In this document: one piece after another, positions 43,811-52,749 of the stretch | How positions within the stretch are numbered: the first letter of the stretch is position 1 | Layout of the letters: the number at the start of each line of letters is the position of its first letter | NCBI GenBank assembly: GCA_016713325.1 | Contig: JADJPJ010000083.1 | Location: 1 to 64,000 of the forward strand | Reading direction: 5' to 3' | Source: Candidatus Flexifilum affinis | GTDB taxonomy: Bacteria > Chloroflexota > Anaerolineae > Aggregatilineales > Phototrophicaceae | Length of the DNA: 64,000 bases | The notes under the pieces: model-generated | What the model was told of the DNA's origin: nothing | Seen by the model: only the letters and a program-made list of their open reading frames with translations | Database searches by the model: none | Made by a program: the position numbers and the translations under genes

Positions 43811-45707
43811 GTTCTTGAAGCGTTTCAGTGCACAATCAAACTCAGTTGCGCTTATCATAATTGTCGCTGCGCTGCTGGTACGCGTGCAGCAGATCGGCGT
43901 CGTCGAATATCGGTGGGATCAGGCGCTTGTGCTGGAGGTGGTTCAGCGGGCGCTGCAGGGCGGCGGAATCGATCTTCTGAGCACCAACAGCTCGGTTGGT
44001 ATCCCTGGTCCGACAGGGGCGTCTTTTGCGCTCGCTCCGCCACTGCTCGTCAGCAGCGAACCGCTTGCCGTCAACGTTTACATCGTGATACTGCACGCGC
44101 TTTCGGCGGGCGCGGTCTGGTGGTGCGGGCGCAGACTGGGTGGTTCTAGTGCAGGGCTGATCGCGGGACTCGTCTACATCTTCAATCCGTGGGCGATCCA
44201 TTTTTCGCGCTTCGTCTGGGCGCCGAACATCCAGCTTGCCTTTTTGCCGCCGCTGTTCATGCTGATGATCCTTGCAGTGCAGGACCGCCTCAGGTGGGCG
44301 CAGATCGCCTTCTTCATCTGGCTGGCGCTAACGCTTTACATCACTGTTTACGCCTGGGCGCTGCTGCCGGCGCTTGTTTATCTTCTTTTGAAAACGCGAC
44401 GCACTTGGGGCTGGTGGCTCCCAGTCGGCGGGTTGCTGACCACGGCGGTGCTGCTGCCGTTTCTGGTCAGTCTGGCGCTGTGGGCGGTCAACCGACCTCC
44501 GCAGCGGTTGCCGTCGGTGCGAACGCTTCAGCCCACCTTCATCCCTATGGAGCGTGCCGTCTTCGCTGCCGCCGGACTCAACGCTGAAGTGGAGTATTCT
44601 CAACAACCCACCGTCTCCGAAATCTCCACAGCCGATCCGCTGCTGCCGGCAAGCCTTACAGTGCTCTGGTTGGCGCTTCCGCTGTTCGCCGTGGTCGGGT
44701 TCGGTGTCACTGTTCGAGAGCCTGAAACCCGTGCCATGGGCATCACGTTGGGGATCGCCCTCATCACGCCATCGCTGCTCTTCTTTCCCGGACTGCTGCC
44801 GAGCTATGCCCACTACTTCGTTACCGTCTTGCCCACCTCGGCGGTGTTCACCGGTGTCGGTGTTGGAGCGCTGATCCGTCATCGGCGTATCGCGGCGATC
44901 GGCATTGGTGCGCTGCTGATGGGCATCTGGGTGATGCAGATATGGACGATTGACCGCGCCATCCGCCGCTTTGACGCTGGAGAATATGGGCTGGGGACAC
45001 CGCTCCATTACACTCTGAACGTGCGCTCCAAGATCACGCAGGAACGCGATATCCTGCTGGTCGGCGCTCAGACCGGCGAGTCAGGATATGACATTTGGCA
45101 GACGCTGCTCTATCCGCGTTCCTACACGGAGATCTGTCTGCGCGAGGTCGTGATTGCTGAGGGAGGCATCGTCGTCTTGCCCGATCACCCCTTCACTGTG
45201 CTGTACGCGCCAGAAGCCGCCGACCCGCTGCTTGCGCAGGTCTACTACGACGACGACGCCCAGGTCGTGCCGCTCCGTACAGGAGATGGAAGCTACCGCA
45301 TCGCTCGCTTCGATCTTGCCCCAACCGTCGAGGAATTCCCGCCTCACACGAAGATTGAGCCCGCAGCATTCACAAACGGCGCAGTGCTCGTCGGCTACAC
45401 CTTCGCCGACGGCAGGCTGTATACCGAATGGCGCTTGGATCGTACACACGGCACGAACGCGCAGATATTCGCCCACCTGCTCGACGGCGCGGGCGAACGC
45501 GTAGCGCAACGTGACAGTAGCTTCTACGCGGGCAAGTATTGGTGCGCCGGCGATCGCGTCGTTCTCTGGAACGATCTGGCGGTGCCAGACAACGCGCGAA
45601 CGCTACGTGTAGGCATGTATCCCTCTCCAGGGGCAGCGGCTGATCCTATCAGCGTGATTCTGCCCGACGGTAGCGTGATGCCGTGGGTCGAGATCCCGCT
45701 TGAGTAA
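43794..45707 (+). CDS. Polytopic membrane glycosyltransferase-like protein (GT39/GT83-like)
   Basis: 637 residues with about 11 hydrophobic helices in the first 430 (AGLIAGLVYIFNPWAIHFSR, LTLYITVYAWALLPALVYLL) and an extracytoplasmic tail. GVVEYRWDQALVLEVVQRAL after the first helix carries the acidic residue expected at the GT-C active site; substrates would be polyprenyl-phosphate sugars. The tail contains a beta-sandwich (AVLVGYTFADGRLYTEWRLD, AQIFAHLLDGAGERVAQRDS) that also ends the neighbouring convergent protein. The GTG at 43794 overlaps the previous gene; TTG at 43815 is an alternative. Confidence 0.72.
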   Translation: MPETGKFLKRFSAQSNSVALIIIVAALLVRVQQIGVVEYRWDQALVLEVVQRALQGGGIDLLSTNSSVGIPGPTGASFALAPPLLVSSEPLAVNVYIVILHALSAGAVWWCGRRLGGSSAGLIAGLVYIFNPWAIHFSRFVWAPNIQLAFLPPLFMLMILAVQDRLRWAQIAFFIWLALTLYITVYAWALLPALVYLLLKTRRTWGWWLPVGGLLTTAVLLPFLVSLALWAVNRPPQRLPSVRTLQPTFIPMERAVFAAAGLNAEVEYSQQPTVSEISTADPLLPASLTVLWLALPLFAVVGFGVTVREPETRAMGITLGIALITPSLLFFPGLLPSYAHYFVTVLPTSAVFTGVGVGALIRHRRIAAIGIGALLMGIWVMQIWTIDRAIRRFDAGEYGLGTPLHYTLNVRSKITQERDILLVGAQTGESGYDIWQTLLYPRSYTEICLREVVIAEGGIVVLPDHPFTVLYAPEAADPLLAQVYYDDDAQVVPLRTGDGSYRIARFDLAPTVEEFPPHTKIEPAAFTNGAVLVGYTFADGRLYTEWRLDRTHGTNAQIFAHLLDGAGERVAQRDSSFYAGKYWCAGDRVVLWNDLAVPDNARTLRVGMYPSPGAAADPISVILPDGSVMPWVEIPLE

Positions 45708-45710
45708 GCT

Positions 45711-47717
45711 TCACTCGATGGCGAGTTCGGCGACCACCACCTGATCCGTATCATCCGAGGCGGTGAAACGTCGGCCGTCCTCGCGCAGATAGAAACCGGC
45801 AATCCAGTGAATCGCGCCCGGTGCGGCGTCTGCCGGTACAGTGAGTTCAAATATCCGGCTGACCAGGGTTTCAGTTGGGTCGTCCCAGTCGCTTGTGCCA
45901 CGCATGGCAGGGAGAGGATCGCCGTCCGCCTGAGCGATCAGCGTGCCGCTGGCGTCGACCCAATGGTTGAATACCGCGAAATCACCAGGAAGCGGCGCAT
46001 CCGCCCGCCAGTACAGTCGCAACGCAACTGTTTCGCCAGGAGCGGGTGATCCCGGTTCCAGGTCATAGCCGACGAAGTGGAGGCTGCCGAGCGTGACATC
46101 TAGCGGGTGTGTAATGGGTTCGAGGCGGTAGACCACCATACTTGGACCGCGATAGTCCGTCGACGGCGGGTAGCTTTTCAAGAGCAGCAGTTCATCGCGC
46201 AGTGTCGGTGGAATACTGTAAAGCTCGCCGCGTGCGACGGTGCTCTCGACAGGAACCCCCGTTTCTGCTGCCCGATTGATCAATTCATAGGTGAAGTAGG
46301 GCACAATGGCGTAGCGCACCCCGGCACCGCGCCAGTCGTCAATCGGGCGGGATTCCAACGCAGCGATGGCTTCAAGCGGAAATTCCTCACGTCCAGCGTA
46401 CCCCCCCCAACCACGATTCAGTGTCTTGTGATTCTCTGTTGTCGCGACAATGCGCCCACCTTCCAGCGTCGAGTCAAAATAGGCGGCGAGATCGTTGCGA
46501 CGGTCAGGCAGGGTGTGTTCGCGGGCATTGGCGATCGACGCATTAATGTCGCCAGAACCGAGCACGAGGCTGAAGGCGATCAAGAGCACCGACGCAACCC
46601 GCGACAGCCGGGTGATCTGCTCATTTCCGGCATGCCGCCATATGAGTAGGACCACCAGCGCCCACCCCGTTAGCCCGATGGCGCGCAGGATGACCATCAA
46701 CGCGCCGACCGTGATGAACTGCCGGATCTGTTGCGGGCCAAGCGCCCCATAAAAGCTGATCCCGATCAACCACGTGACAGCCCCCAGGACGACGACCGCC
46801 AGCGCCAAACCGTCGACGCGGCGGCGTATCGGCGACAGGACGAACGCGACGATGCCGAGCCAACTCAGCAGCCAAACCGGGTCTGAGGCCAGCGCGGCGC
46901 GCGTTACGTGGAAATTGTCGACAATTTCGGAAAGGGTTGGGATGCCCAGACGCTCGGTAGCAGCAGTCCAATCGGGCGAACTCGTCGCCTCCAGAGCGGG
47001 GAAAAGCAGGATCAGCCAAAAGGCGTAAAGCCCCAAGACGATCAGATGCGTGCCGGTCGTCTTCAACACACGGGCGCGCGGAATGCGCCGGTTGGTCAGC
47101 CGCCACAGAGGAAGTATGAGGATCAGAGGCAGGACAAAGATCGCCTGATATTTGAAGACCACGGCCAGCAGTGCCGCGATGAGCCCGCCGTTGAGCAGAT
47201 CGTTCCGATCGAAGCGCGTGCCGGTCAGTGCCAGAAATAGCGCCATCAGGGTGAAAAAGGTTACAAAGTTGTCAGCAGTGCCATACCGGCTGTGTTCGAC
47301 GATAACGGGTGCGATCGCCCACAACCCGGCAGCGAGCCCGCCCGCCAACGGCGATGCAGCACGAAAGGCCAGCAGCCCCACGGCGACGACGCAACCCAGG
47401 CTGAAGGCAACAGAAACCAGGCGCACCATCCACAACACAGCACCGGGTGGATCAGCGGGATCGTGAAATAGGCGGATGAAGATGTGGTTGACGGCGATGA
47501 TCCCCGGCGGATAGCCGTGCATACCGATTGGCATCGGGGAACCGAAATCGACCACCATGCGCGCCGCGATGTTGTAGGACGCTTCATCCACATGATCGAT
47601 ATATGGAAGGCTGAAGTTGTAACCGGTGAAGCGCAGTGTGCCCGCGCAGATTAGCAGCAGGAGCATTCCCAGCCACCAGATGCGGCCAGGAAGGATAGTG
47701 GGTGATTTCTCCAGCAT
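45711..47717 (-). CDS. GT39-type membrane glycosyltransferase with C-terminal beta-sandwich
   Basis: 668 residues. The loop after helix 1 reads SLPYIDHVDEASYNIAARMV, with the acidic D/E pair typical of GT-C dolichyl-phosphate-mannose-type enzymes, then SPMPIGMHGYPPGIIAVNH. About ten further helices (GGLIAALLAVVFKYQAIFVL). The extracytoplasmic tail ends in a beta-sandwich: LHFVGYDLEPGSPAPGETVA, LRLYWRADAPLPGDFAVFNH, WVDASGTLIAQADGDPLPAM. It should glycosylate proteins or lipids outside the membrane. Its stop is three bases from that of the convergent gene on the plus strand. Confidence 0.85.
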   Translation of the reverse strand: MLEKSPTILPGRIWWLGMLLLLICAGTLRFTGYNFSLPYIDHVDEASYNIAARMVVDFGSPMPIGMHGYPPGIIAVNHIFIRLFHDPADPPGAVLWMVRLVSVAFSLGCVVAVGLLAFRAASPLAGGLAAGLWAIAPVIVEHSRYGTADNFVTFFTLMALFLALTGTRFDRNDLLNGGLIAALLAVVFKYQAIFVLPLILILPLWRLTNRRIPRARVLKTTGTHLIVLGLYAFWLILLFPALEATSSPDWTAATERLGIPTLSEIVDNFHVTRAALASDPVWLLSWLGIVAFVLSPIRRRVDGLALAVVVLGAVTWLIGISFYGALGPQQIRQFITVGALMVILRAIGLTGWALVVLLIWRHAGNEQITRLSRVASVLLIAFSLVLGSGDINASIANAREHTLPDRRNDLAAYFDSTLEGGRIVATTENHKTLNRGWGGYAGREEFPLEAIAALESRPIDDWRGAGVRYAIVPYFTYELINRAAETGVPVESTVARGELYSIPPTLRDELLLLKSYPPSTDYRGPSMVVYRLEPITHPLDVTLGSLHFVGYDLEPGSPAPGETVALRLYWRADAPLPGDFAVFNHWVDASGTLIAQADGDPLPAMRGTSDWDDPTETLVSRIFELTVPADAAPGAIHWIAGFYLREDGRRFTASDDTDQVVVAELAIE

Positions 47718-47873
47718 GGTTGATAATGCCTCTGCGGCGAACCGGTCGCCTTTTTTTGCGCAACTGGTGCTGACCCAGATAATTGCCTGTCACTTTAGCG
47801 GATCTGAAGTGAAGAGTCCATGAAAAAACATGTCGGCGTACGGTTGGTTGCTACCGCCGTGGCCAGATTCAGG

Positions 47874-49172
47874 TCACGAGGCGGTGAATCGCATCTCCCG
47901 CGAGTAGGCTGCGCGCAGGACGGCCTTCCCCTCGACCAACTCTACGACCCACCCGATCACCTGATACTCGCCCGGCGGCACATGGATCGGGCGTTCGTCG
48001 GTGAAGATGTAGTTTTCCTTCTGCTTCAGGTTGAGGAAACGCAGCGGCATGCTGTCGAAGGCCGCCCGCCAGGGCGCGAGGCTGTCGCTGGGCACCACGC
48101 TGTAGAAGATGCCGATCAGCCGGTCGAGTGACGAGTCGTTGCGCACCGCGAAGGTCACCTGGTAGCCGTCGGAGTCGTCGGCTCGGGGTGATGCTGACAT
48201 GGACAGGCCCAGCGGTATCTCGCCGCTTTCGTCGGGCAGGGCGAAGGTGAACAGCGGATCGATCTGAAAGCGGTGCTCAGCGGCCACGATCGGCGGATCG
48301 ACCGGTGACCGGCGCATCCACAGCGCCATCCGGTAGTCGCCAGCAGGGAGTGCCTCGGGCACCGAGAAGGTGACCGGCAGCGTCTGCCCCGGTTCGATCG
48401 TGACGCGATTCTCTGGTGAGAGGAATGTGGGTTGGCTCCACGGCTCGGGATGCTCCGCCGGATCCAGGCCGTAGCTCAGATAGACCTCCCTCGTCTCCGC
48501 GCCGGTGTTCGCCACGCTGACGTTGACCCCGCGCAGAAAGCGCGTCGAACGCTCCAGCTCGACCAGCACGATCTGCGCGTCGCCTTCCAGGGGCAGCGGC
48601 GTGACCGGCGTTCGCTCGCGCTGCGCTTCCCATTGTTCCAGCAGCGTCGCGCCGAACCCACTTTCCGGCTCGGCGACGATCGGCGTGCTGTGGCCCATCG
48701 CGTCGGCGTGAATGCTCGCCCCATTGGCGTCGATCACGTGCGACCAGACCGACACCCGGAACAGGCCGATCACGCTCAGGCCTGGCTCCCGGAAGCGGAA
48801 AGTCCGCCGCTCGCCGGCGGCCAGGGTGAACGACTGGTGCGGTGCGGTGTAGGTGGCGGTACGCCAGGCCTCCCCGGTGTCGTAGGGCGGCGAGAGCAGA
48901 TACCACACCGATCCCGTCTGCTCGGCGTCGCTGCGGTTGATCATCGTCACGTTCAGGCCGGCGAACACACCTTCGCGCTGGAGCGCCTCGAAACGCTCGA
49001 TCACCAGCGGCGCGGCGGCCGGGGGTGGGTCCTCCGCGCTGCGCTCCTGGACGATCGTCACACCGGCCGGGGGCAGCGTATCGCCGCGCCGCTGATCCGC
49101 CGAGGCGACGACCCCGAACAGCGCCAGCAGAACGATTCCCGCCGCCAACCCGCCGATGTGCAACCCTCTCAT
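47874..49172 (-). CDS. Exported beta-sandwich protein
   Basis: 432 residues with a signal peptide or N-terminal anchor (GLAAGIVLLALFGVVASADQ). The rest is beta-rich, with three similar units of about 110 residues: GLNVTMINRSDAEQTGSVWY, GVNVSVANTGAETREVYLSY and YQVTFAVRNDSSLDRLIGIF each begin with a strand pattern V-x-N-x(S/T), as in CARDB/FN3-like domains. FRFREPGLSVIGLFRVSVWS and LPAGDYRMALWMRR are matching later strands. No catalytic motif. A surface-exposed binding or structural role is inferred. Confidence 0.7.
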   Translation of the reverse strand: MRGLHIGGLAAGIVLLALFGVVASADQRRGDTLPPAGVTIVQERSAEDPPPAAAPLVIERFEALQREGVFAGLNVTMINRSDAEQTGSVWYLLSPPYDTGEAWRTATYTAPHQSFTLAAGERRTFRFREPGLSVIGLFRVSVWSHVIDANGASIHADAMGHSTPIVAEPESGFGATLLEQWEAQRERTPVTPLPLEGDAQIVLVELERSTRFLRGVNVSVANTGAETREVYLSYGLDPAEHPEPWSQPTFLSPENRVTIEPGQTLPVTFSVPEALPAGDYRMALWMRRSPVDPPIVAAEHRFQIDPLFTFALPDESGEIPLGLSMSASPRADDSDGYQVTFAVRNDSSLDRLIGIFYSVVPSDSLAPWRAAFDSMPLRFLNLKQKENYIFTDERPIHVPPGEYQVIGWVVELVEGKAVLRAAYSREMRFTAS

Positions 49173-49494
49173 GCCCCGCCTTTTCCTCTGGATGCTGATG
49201 CCAAATCCGGATATTTCGTACTACGCCGCCGAGGGCTGAAGCCCGTCGGCTAGGCAAAGACAGGCTCACCAAAGGAGCTTAAGCTGCGTCCCTGTTTTTC
49301 GGTCCCTTCAGTGGACCTGTCGGTTCCGTAGCCGAGGCGCTTCCCAGCACCCTCGGCGCACGTGGCCACGACAAGAGTCAGCACTGCGAAATTCGGCCAG
49401 ACCTATCTTGGTTTTCTATCAGCACTGCCCCCTCATTTCTCGTTTCTCATCACTTCTTTTACTCAGTCCTCAGTCCTCGTACTCATCTCTTCTT
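49173..49494. other. Intergenic region with repeats, no gene
   Basis: Contains the inverted copy of repeat family 2 (about 49225-49355; GGTCCCTTCAGTGGACCTGT matches 38.55 kb in reverse) and a pyrimidine-rich block CCTCATTTCTCGTTTCTCAT (from 49432) like those at 1.67 and 17.94 kb. Confidence 0.6.
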
Positions 49495-51297
49495 TCAGTC
49501 ATACACAATCTCCAGCGCCGGGACGCCGTTCGCCGCCAGCATGGCCGCCAGCGGAAAATGGACCGTGTACGGGGCATCGCGGAAGAAGCGCAGGGACTTG
49601 ATCACGAAGAACTGACCCTGCCGGTACGTGAAGAGCAGAGAGGAGGCGGTCGGGACCGGGTCGTTCTGCACGGCCCCGTCGCCCATACAGATCTTCGACT
49701 CGCGCAGCAGTTCGAGCGTTGTGCACGACAGGCCTGTCCCAGCAATCCAGCGGTAATTGACCGTCACCGGGTCGATGTCGATGCGGCCGGTGGCGTAGAT
49801 CAGCGAGCCGATGGCCCCGGTCGGCGCTTCAAAGACGCCGGTCAGGGCGCTGTTCATGCTGCCGCTGGCGTCGGGCAGGCTGATCTCGTCCAGACGGTAG
49901 GGGATGATCAGCGTACCCGGCGGCAGCAGATCCATCGGCACGTTCTGCGTGAGCGCATCGAGCTGCGCCTTGTCCAGCCGATAGCGGGCGTTGTACACGC
50001 TGGCCCAGCCCAGCATCCAGATCGTCAGCAGGATGGCCAGCCCACCGCTCGCGAGAAGCCCGGCCCGCTGCCAGCGCGCCGGCAGCAGCCAGACCGCCGC
50101 CGCGACCAGCACGGCCAACCCGGCGAAAGGCAGGTACAGCACGCGCGAGGTGAGCTGCACCTTGGTCACAAAGACGCCGGGCACAACCATCAGCAGGATC
50201 GCCCACAGCAGCCCGGTCGCCGCCAGGACCAGCCCGACGCGCCAGCGGACCTGACGCGGTTCCGGCTGCCAGGCCAGCACGACGCCGGCCAGCAGGACGA
50301 TCGCCGCCCCACCCAGCACCAGCCCGGCCGGACTGATCAGCGCGCGCAGACCCAGCATGAAGGAGTCGCTCCACAACGTCGCGCCAAATTCCGGCGAGGC
50401 GGTGATGAAGTAGAGGTGGACGAAATACGACCGGTAGGCGCGATCCAGCAGCGTGACCGGGTTCAGGTCGAACGAGCCGCGCGCCGATTGGATGAACGGG
50501 TTGCTCAGGTAAAAGGCGACGAAATAGACGGCCGTCAGCGCGATCGGCAGGGCCAGCAGCAGCCCCGCGCGGATCGCGATCCGCCGCGTCGTGCTGCTCC
50601 CTCGCCCGCTGCTCCACCGCGCGCTGTCCTTCTGGAGCACCACCAGCAGCGCCAGCGCCGGCGCCATCAGCAGGATGCCGACCATCGTCTCCGAGGCATT
50701 GAGCGCCAGCAGATAGGCGACCACGGCGGCGGCAAACCAGCGCCCCGAGGCTTTCTCTTGGCTGAGAAACGAATAGGCTGCGTGCAGAAAGAGCAGAGCG
50801 AAGGTCACGGCATAGACGTAGATGCTCGCCGCCGCCAGCCACAGCACCGACTCGTACCCCAGCGCCGGGTTGACGAACAGCCACAGCGCGATCAGACCCG
50901 CCATGCGCGATCGCAGAATGCGCTGGACGAGCGCGCCGACCAGGAAGGCGTTGACGCCGACGAACCCCGCCGTGATGACGCGCACGACGAATTCGCTGTC
51001 CTCAAGCAGCTTGGCCAGGCTGCGCGAGGTCAGGGCCGACAGAAAGCGCGCCCCGTTGCTCATCGAGGCGTCCAGCCGGATCGGCAGGTTGAAGTCGAAA
51101 TAGTCGTCCTGGTAGAAGCCGCGATGCCACAGGAGCAGCGAGCCGACCGCCAGGCAGATGGCGGCGAACAGCAGAGGGCCGTAGCGGCGCAGCCATTGGC
51201 CGAGGGGAGAGGATACCGCCTGCATCGCGTCCGGCGTTCCGGCGATGGGCGGCATAATGGCGGGGTCCGACACGGCGTCAGGTTGAAGGATGGTCAT
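49495..51297 (-). CDS. Polytopic membrane protein, GT-C glycosyltransferase-like
   Basis: About 600 residues from ATG 51297 (GTG at 51336 is an alternative). Hydrophobic helices recur from residue 25 to 430 (YGPLLFAAICLAVGSLLLWH, LIALWLFVNPALGYESVLWL, VLVAAAVWLLPARWQRAGLL). After helix 1, RGFYQDDYFDFNLPIRLD gives a DDY acidic motif as at GT-C active sites. The extracytoplasmic tail (PMDLLPPGTLIIPYRLDEIS ... LLFTYRQGQFFVIKSLRFF) is beta-rich. The family is not certain; it belongs with the membrane glycosyltransferases to its left. Confidence 0.68.
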   Translation of the reverse strand: MTILQPDAVSDPAIMPPIAGTPDAMQAVSSPLGQWLRRYGPLLFAAICLAVGSLLLWHRGFYQDDYFDFNLPIRLDASMSNGARFLSALTSRSLAKLLEDSEFVVRVITAGFVGVNAFLVGALVQRILRSRMAGLIALWLFVNPALGYESVLWLAAASIYVYAVTFALLFLHAAYSFLSQEKASGRWFAAAVVAYLLALNASETMVGILLMAPALALLVVLQKDSARWSSGRGSSTTRRIAIRAGLLLALPIALTAVYFVAFYLSNPFIQSARGSFDLNPVTLLDRAYRSYFVHLYFITASPEFGATLWSDSFMLGLRALISPAGLVLGGAAIVLLAGVVLAWQPEPRQVRWRVGLVLAATGLLWAILLMVVPGVFVTKVQLTSRVLYLPFAGLAVLVAAAVWLLPARWQRAGLLASGGLAILLTIWMLGWASVYNARYRLDKAQLDALTQNVPMDLLPPGTLIIPYRLDEISLPDASGSMNSALTGVFEAPTGAIGSLIYATGRIDIDPVTVNYRWIAGTGLSCTTLELLRESKICMGDGAVQNDPVPTASSLLFTYRQGQFFVIKSLRFFRDAPYTVHFPLAAMLAANGVPALEIVYD

Positions 51298-51390
51298 AGG
51301 CGTGGCCGACGCGCCGGAGCGCAAACTCTTCCTCACATCAAACGGCGATCATGCTTTCGCAGATTAAAAGACCGAGGTAGTCTGGTCCAC

Positions 51391-51416
51391 CGGACAACCC
51401 ATGGGGTTGTCCCCAC
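51391..51416. repeat. Dispersed palindrome, family 1
   Basis: CGGACAACCC / GGGGTTGTCCCCAC, inverted orientation, between two minus-strand genes. Confidence 0.6.
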
Positions 51417-51439
51417 GAATGACGTTTTTGGGTAACGCG

Positions 51440-52126
51440 TCATCCGCCGGCGACCGTGAACTCCAGCATCTCGCTCCACTCGCTGTACAGGTTGTCGCCC
51501 TGCACCAGTACGAAGCTGCGCACCTGCCAGCGATAGCGCCCCGGCCCCAGCGCGATCTCCAGTGTCCCGGTGCAGGTCGTCTCGTCGCAGATGCCGAACT
51601 GATCATACCAGCGATCGGTGGTCACGTTGGGGGCGACTTCCACCTGCACGTTATACCACAGCGCCCCCGGCGCCGGCTCCCAGGTGAACGCCTCGACGGA
51701 GGGCACATCGCCCAGCGGCGCGATCAACCTGGGCGGCGTGATGGGCAGGCGAAAGCGCACGGCTGCGCTCCAGGCGCCCACCCCGGTCGGGTTGACGGCG
51801 CGCACCCAGGCCACGTAGGTCGATGCCGGCAGGAGCGCGTCCAGTTCGGCGGCGCAGGCAACGGAGTCGCAAACGTCGGCGTGCGAGAAGACCAGCGTCT
51901 CGGCTTCCCCGCCGACCGGCTGCAAGCGTAGCTCATAGGTCAGCGCGTTTGCTCCGGCCTGCCAGGTGAAAACCGGCTCACGTGGGTCCACTGGCGGCGC
52001 CAACCCGACCACCGCTTCCGGCACATCCGACGCCGTCTGCGCCAGCGCGACGGTCGCACCAGCCCAGGCGACGATCAGCGCCACGATCGACGCCAACACC
52101 CACGCGATGCCGTTTCGTCTCCTCAA
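51440..52126 (-). CDS. Exported protein with FN3-like domains
   Basis: 228 residues from TTG 52126, which follows GGAGGGG at good distance; the longer reading adds a basic non-protein-like leader. Signal sequence WVLASIVALIVAWAGATVAL then AQTASD. Two FN3-like units follow: PREPVFTWQAGANALTYELR ... STYVAWVRAVNPTGVGAWSA, and PSVEAFTWEPAPGALWYNVQ ... GRYRWQVRSFVLVQGDNLYS. Four Cys in two spaced pairs (DVCDSVAC, GICDETTC) probably form disulfides. No enzyme motif; a secreted binding protein is inferred. Confidence 0.72.
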   Translation of the reverse strand: MRRRNGIAWVLASIVALIVAWAGATVALAQTASDVPEAVVGLAPPVDPREPVFTWQAGANALTYELRLQPVGGEAETLVFSHADVCDSVACAAELDALLPASTYVAWVRAVNPTGVGAWSAAVRFRLPITPPRLIAPLGDVPSVEAFTWEPAPGALWYNVQVEVAPNVTTDRWYDQFGICDETTCTGTLEIALGPGRYRWQVRSFVLVQGDNLYSEWSEMLEFTVAGG

Positions 52127-52749
52127 CCTGCATCCCCTCCTCTCAATCAACCCCCGGCGTCGGGACGGCACAAGTTTCGCTTGCCGGCGCGTTTGACTCA
52201 CGATCCACCCACCCCGAAGGGAGGAGGCTCGCTGTTCCAACATATCTACCCGGCCAACGCCAATCCTCGTCGCACTCCCACCCCTGGCCCAAGAGGCTGT
52301 CAGGGACTGATCGACGCCATCAGAATGGACGAGGCAGGTGTCCGCCGGGTCCTTCTCACGGCACCGCCGCCCCCTACAGGGACCCAGAAGAGGGGTCCAG
52401 CTGGACTTGTAGGCGGAGGTTTTCAACGGCTCGATGCCTTAATGGGTGGCTATGGGACGCGAAAAATCGCGTCCATCACGTCGGACGCCAAGAATGGCGT
52501 CCCTACAACCAGAGCATCATTCACTTCGAATGTTAAAACCTATGCCTATCAGGAGGGGGCCAGGGGTGAGGGTCTATCGCCTCGCCCCTACGCCAAGCCT
52601 CCGGGACCAGTTCCCCCTCTCCCCGCTTGCGTGGGACAGGGGGTCAGGGGGCCAGGGGGTGAGGGGTTACCGCCTTGCCCCTACGCCCAAACCTCCGCGA
52701 CCGGTTCCCCCTCTCCATGTTGGAGAGGGGGCCGGGGGGTGAGGTTCTC
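52127..52749. other. Repeat-rich intergenic region
   Basis: No gene. It holds a composite family-1 double palindrome (52451-52506) and two tandem units of about 90 bases (about 52566-52656 and 52657-52741), each carrying GCCCCTACGCC, TTCCCCCTCTCC and a G-rich end GGGGGTGAGG. The second unit ends in a hairpin CCCCCTCTCCA (52707-52717) / TGGAGAGGGGG (52721-52731) just beyond the thrS stop. Confidence 0.65.
52451..52506. repeat. Composite double palindrome (family 1), second copy
   Basis: GGGACGCGA / TCGCGTCC is followed by CGGACGCCA / TGGCGTCCCTAC. The arrangement and spacing match 38657-38713, but the second stem is GACGCC here and GACAGC there, each pairing with its own partner. Confidence 0.75.

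Noticed and set aside
49408..51435. Plus-strand frame of 675 codons rich in Gln/Arg/Asp
   Set aside because: Composition is typical of an antisense shadow; the minus strand encodes a membrane protein with clear helices.
52556..52745. CRISPR-like array in the tandem G-rich repeats
   Set aside because: There are only two units, they are long and imperfect, with no regular spacers and no cas genes nearby.
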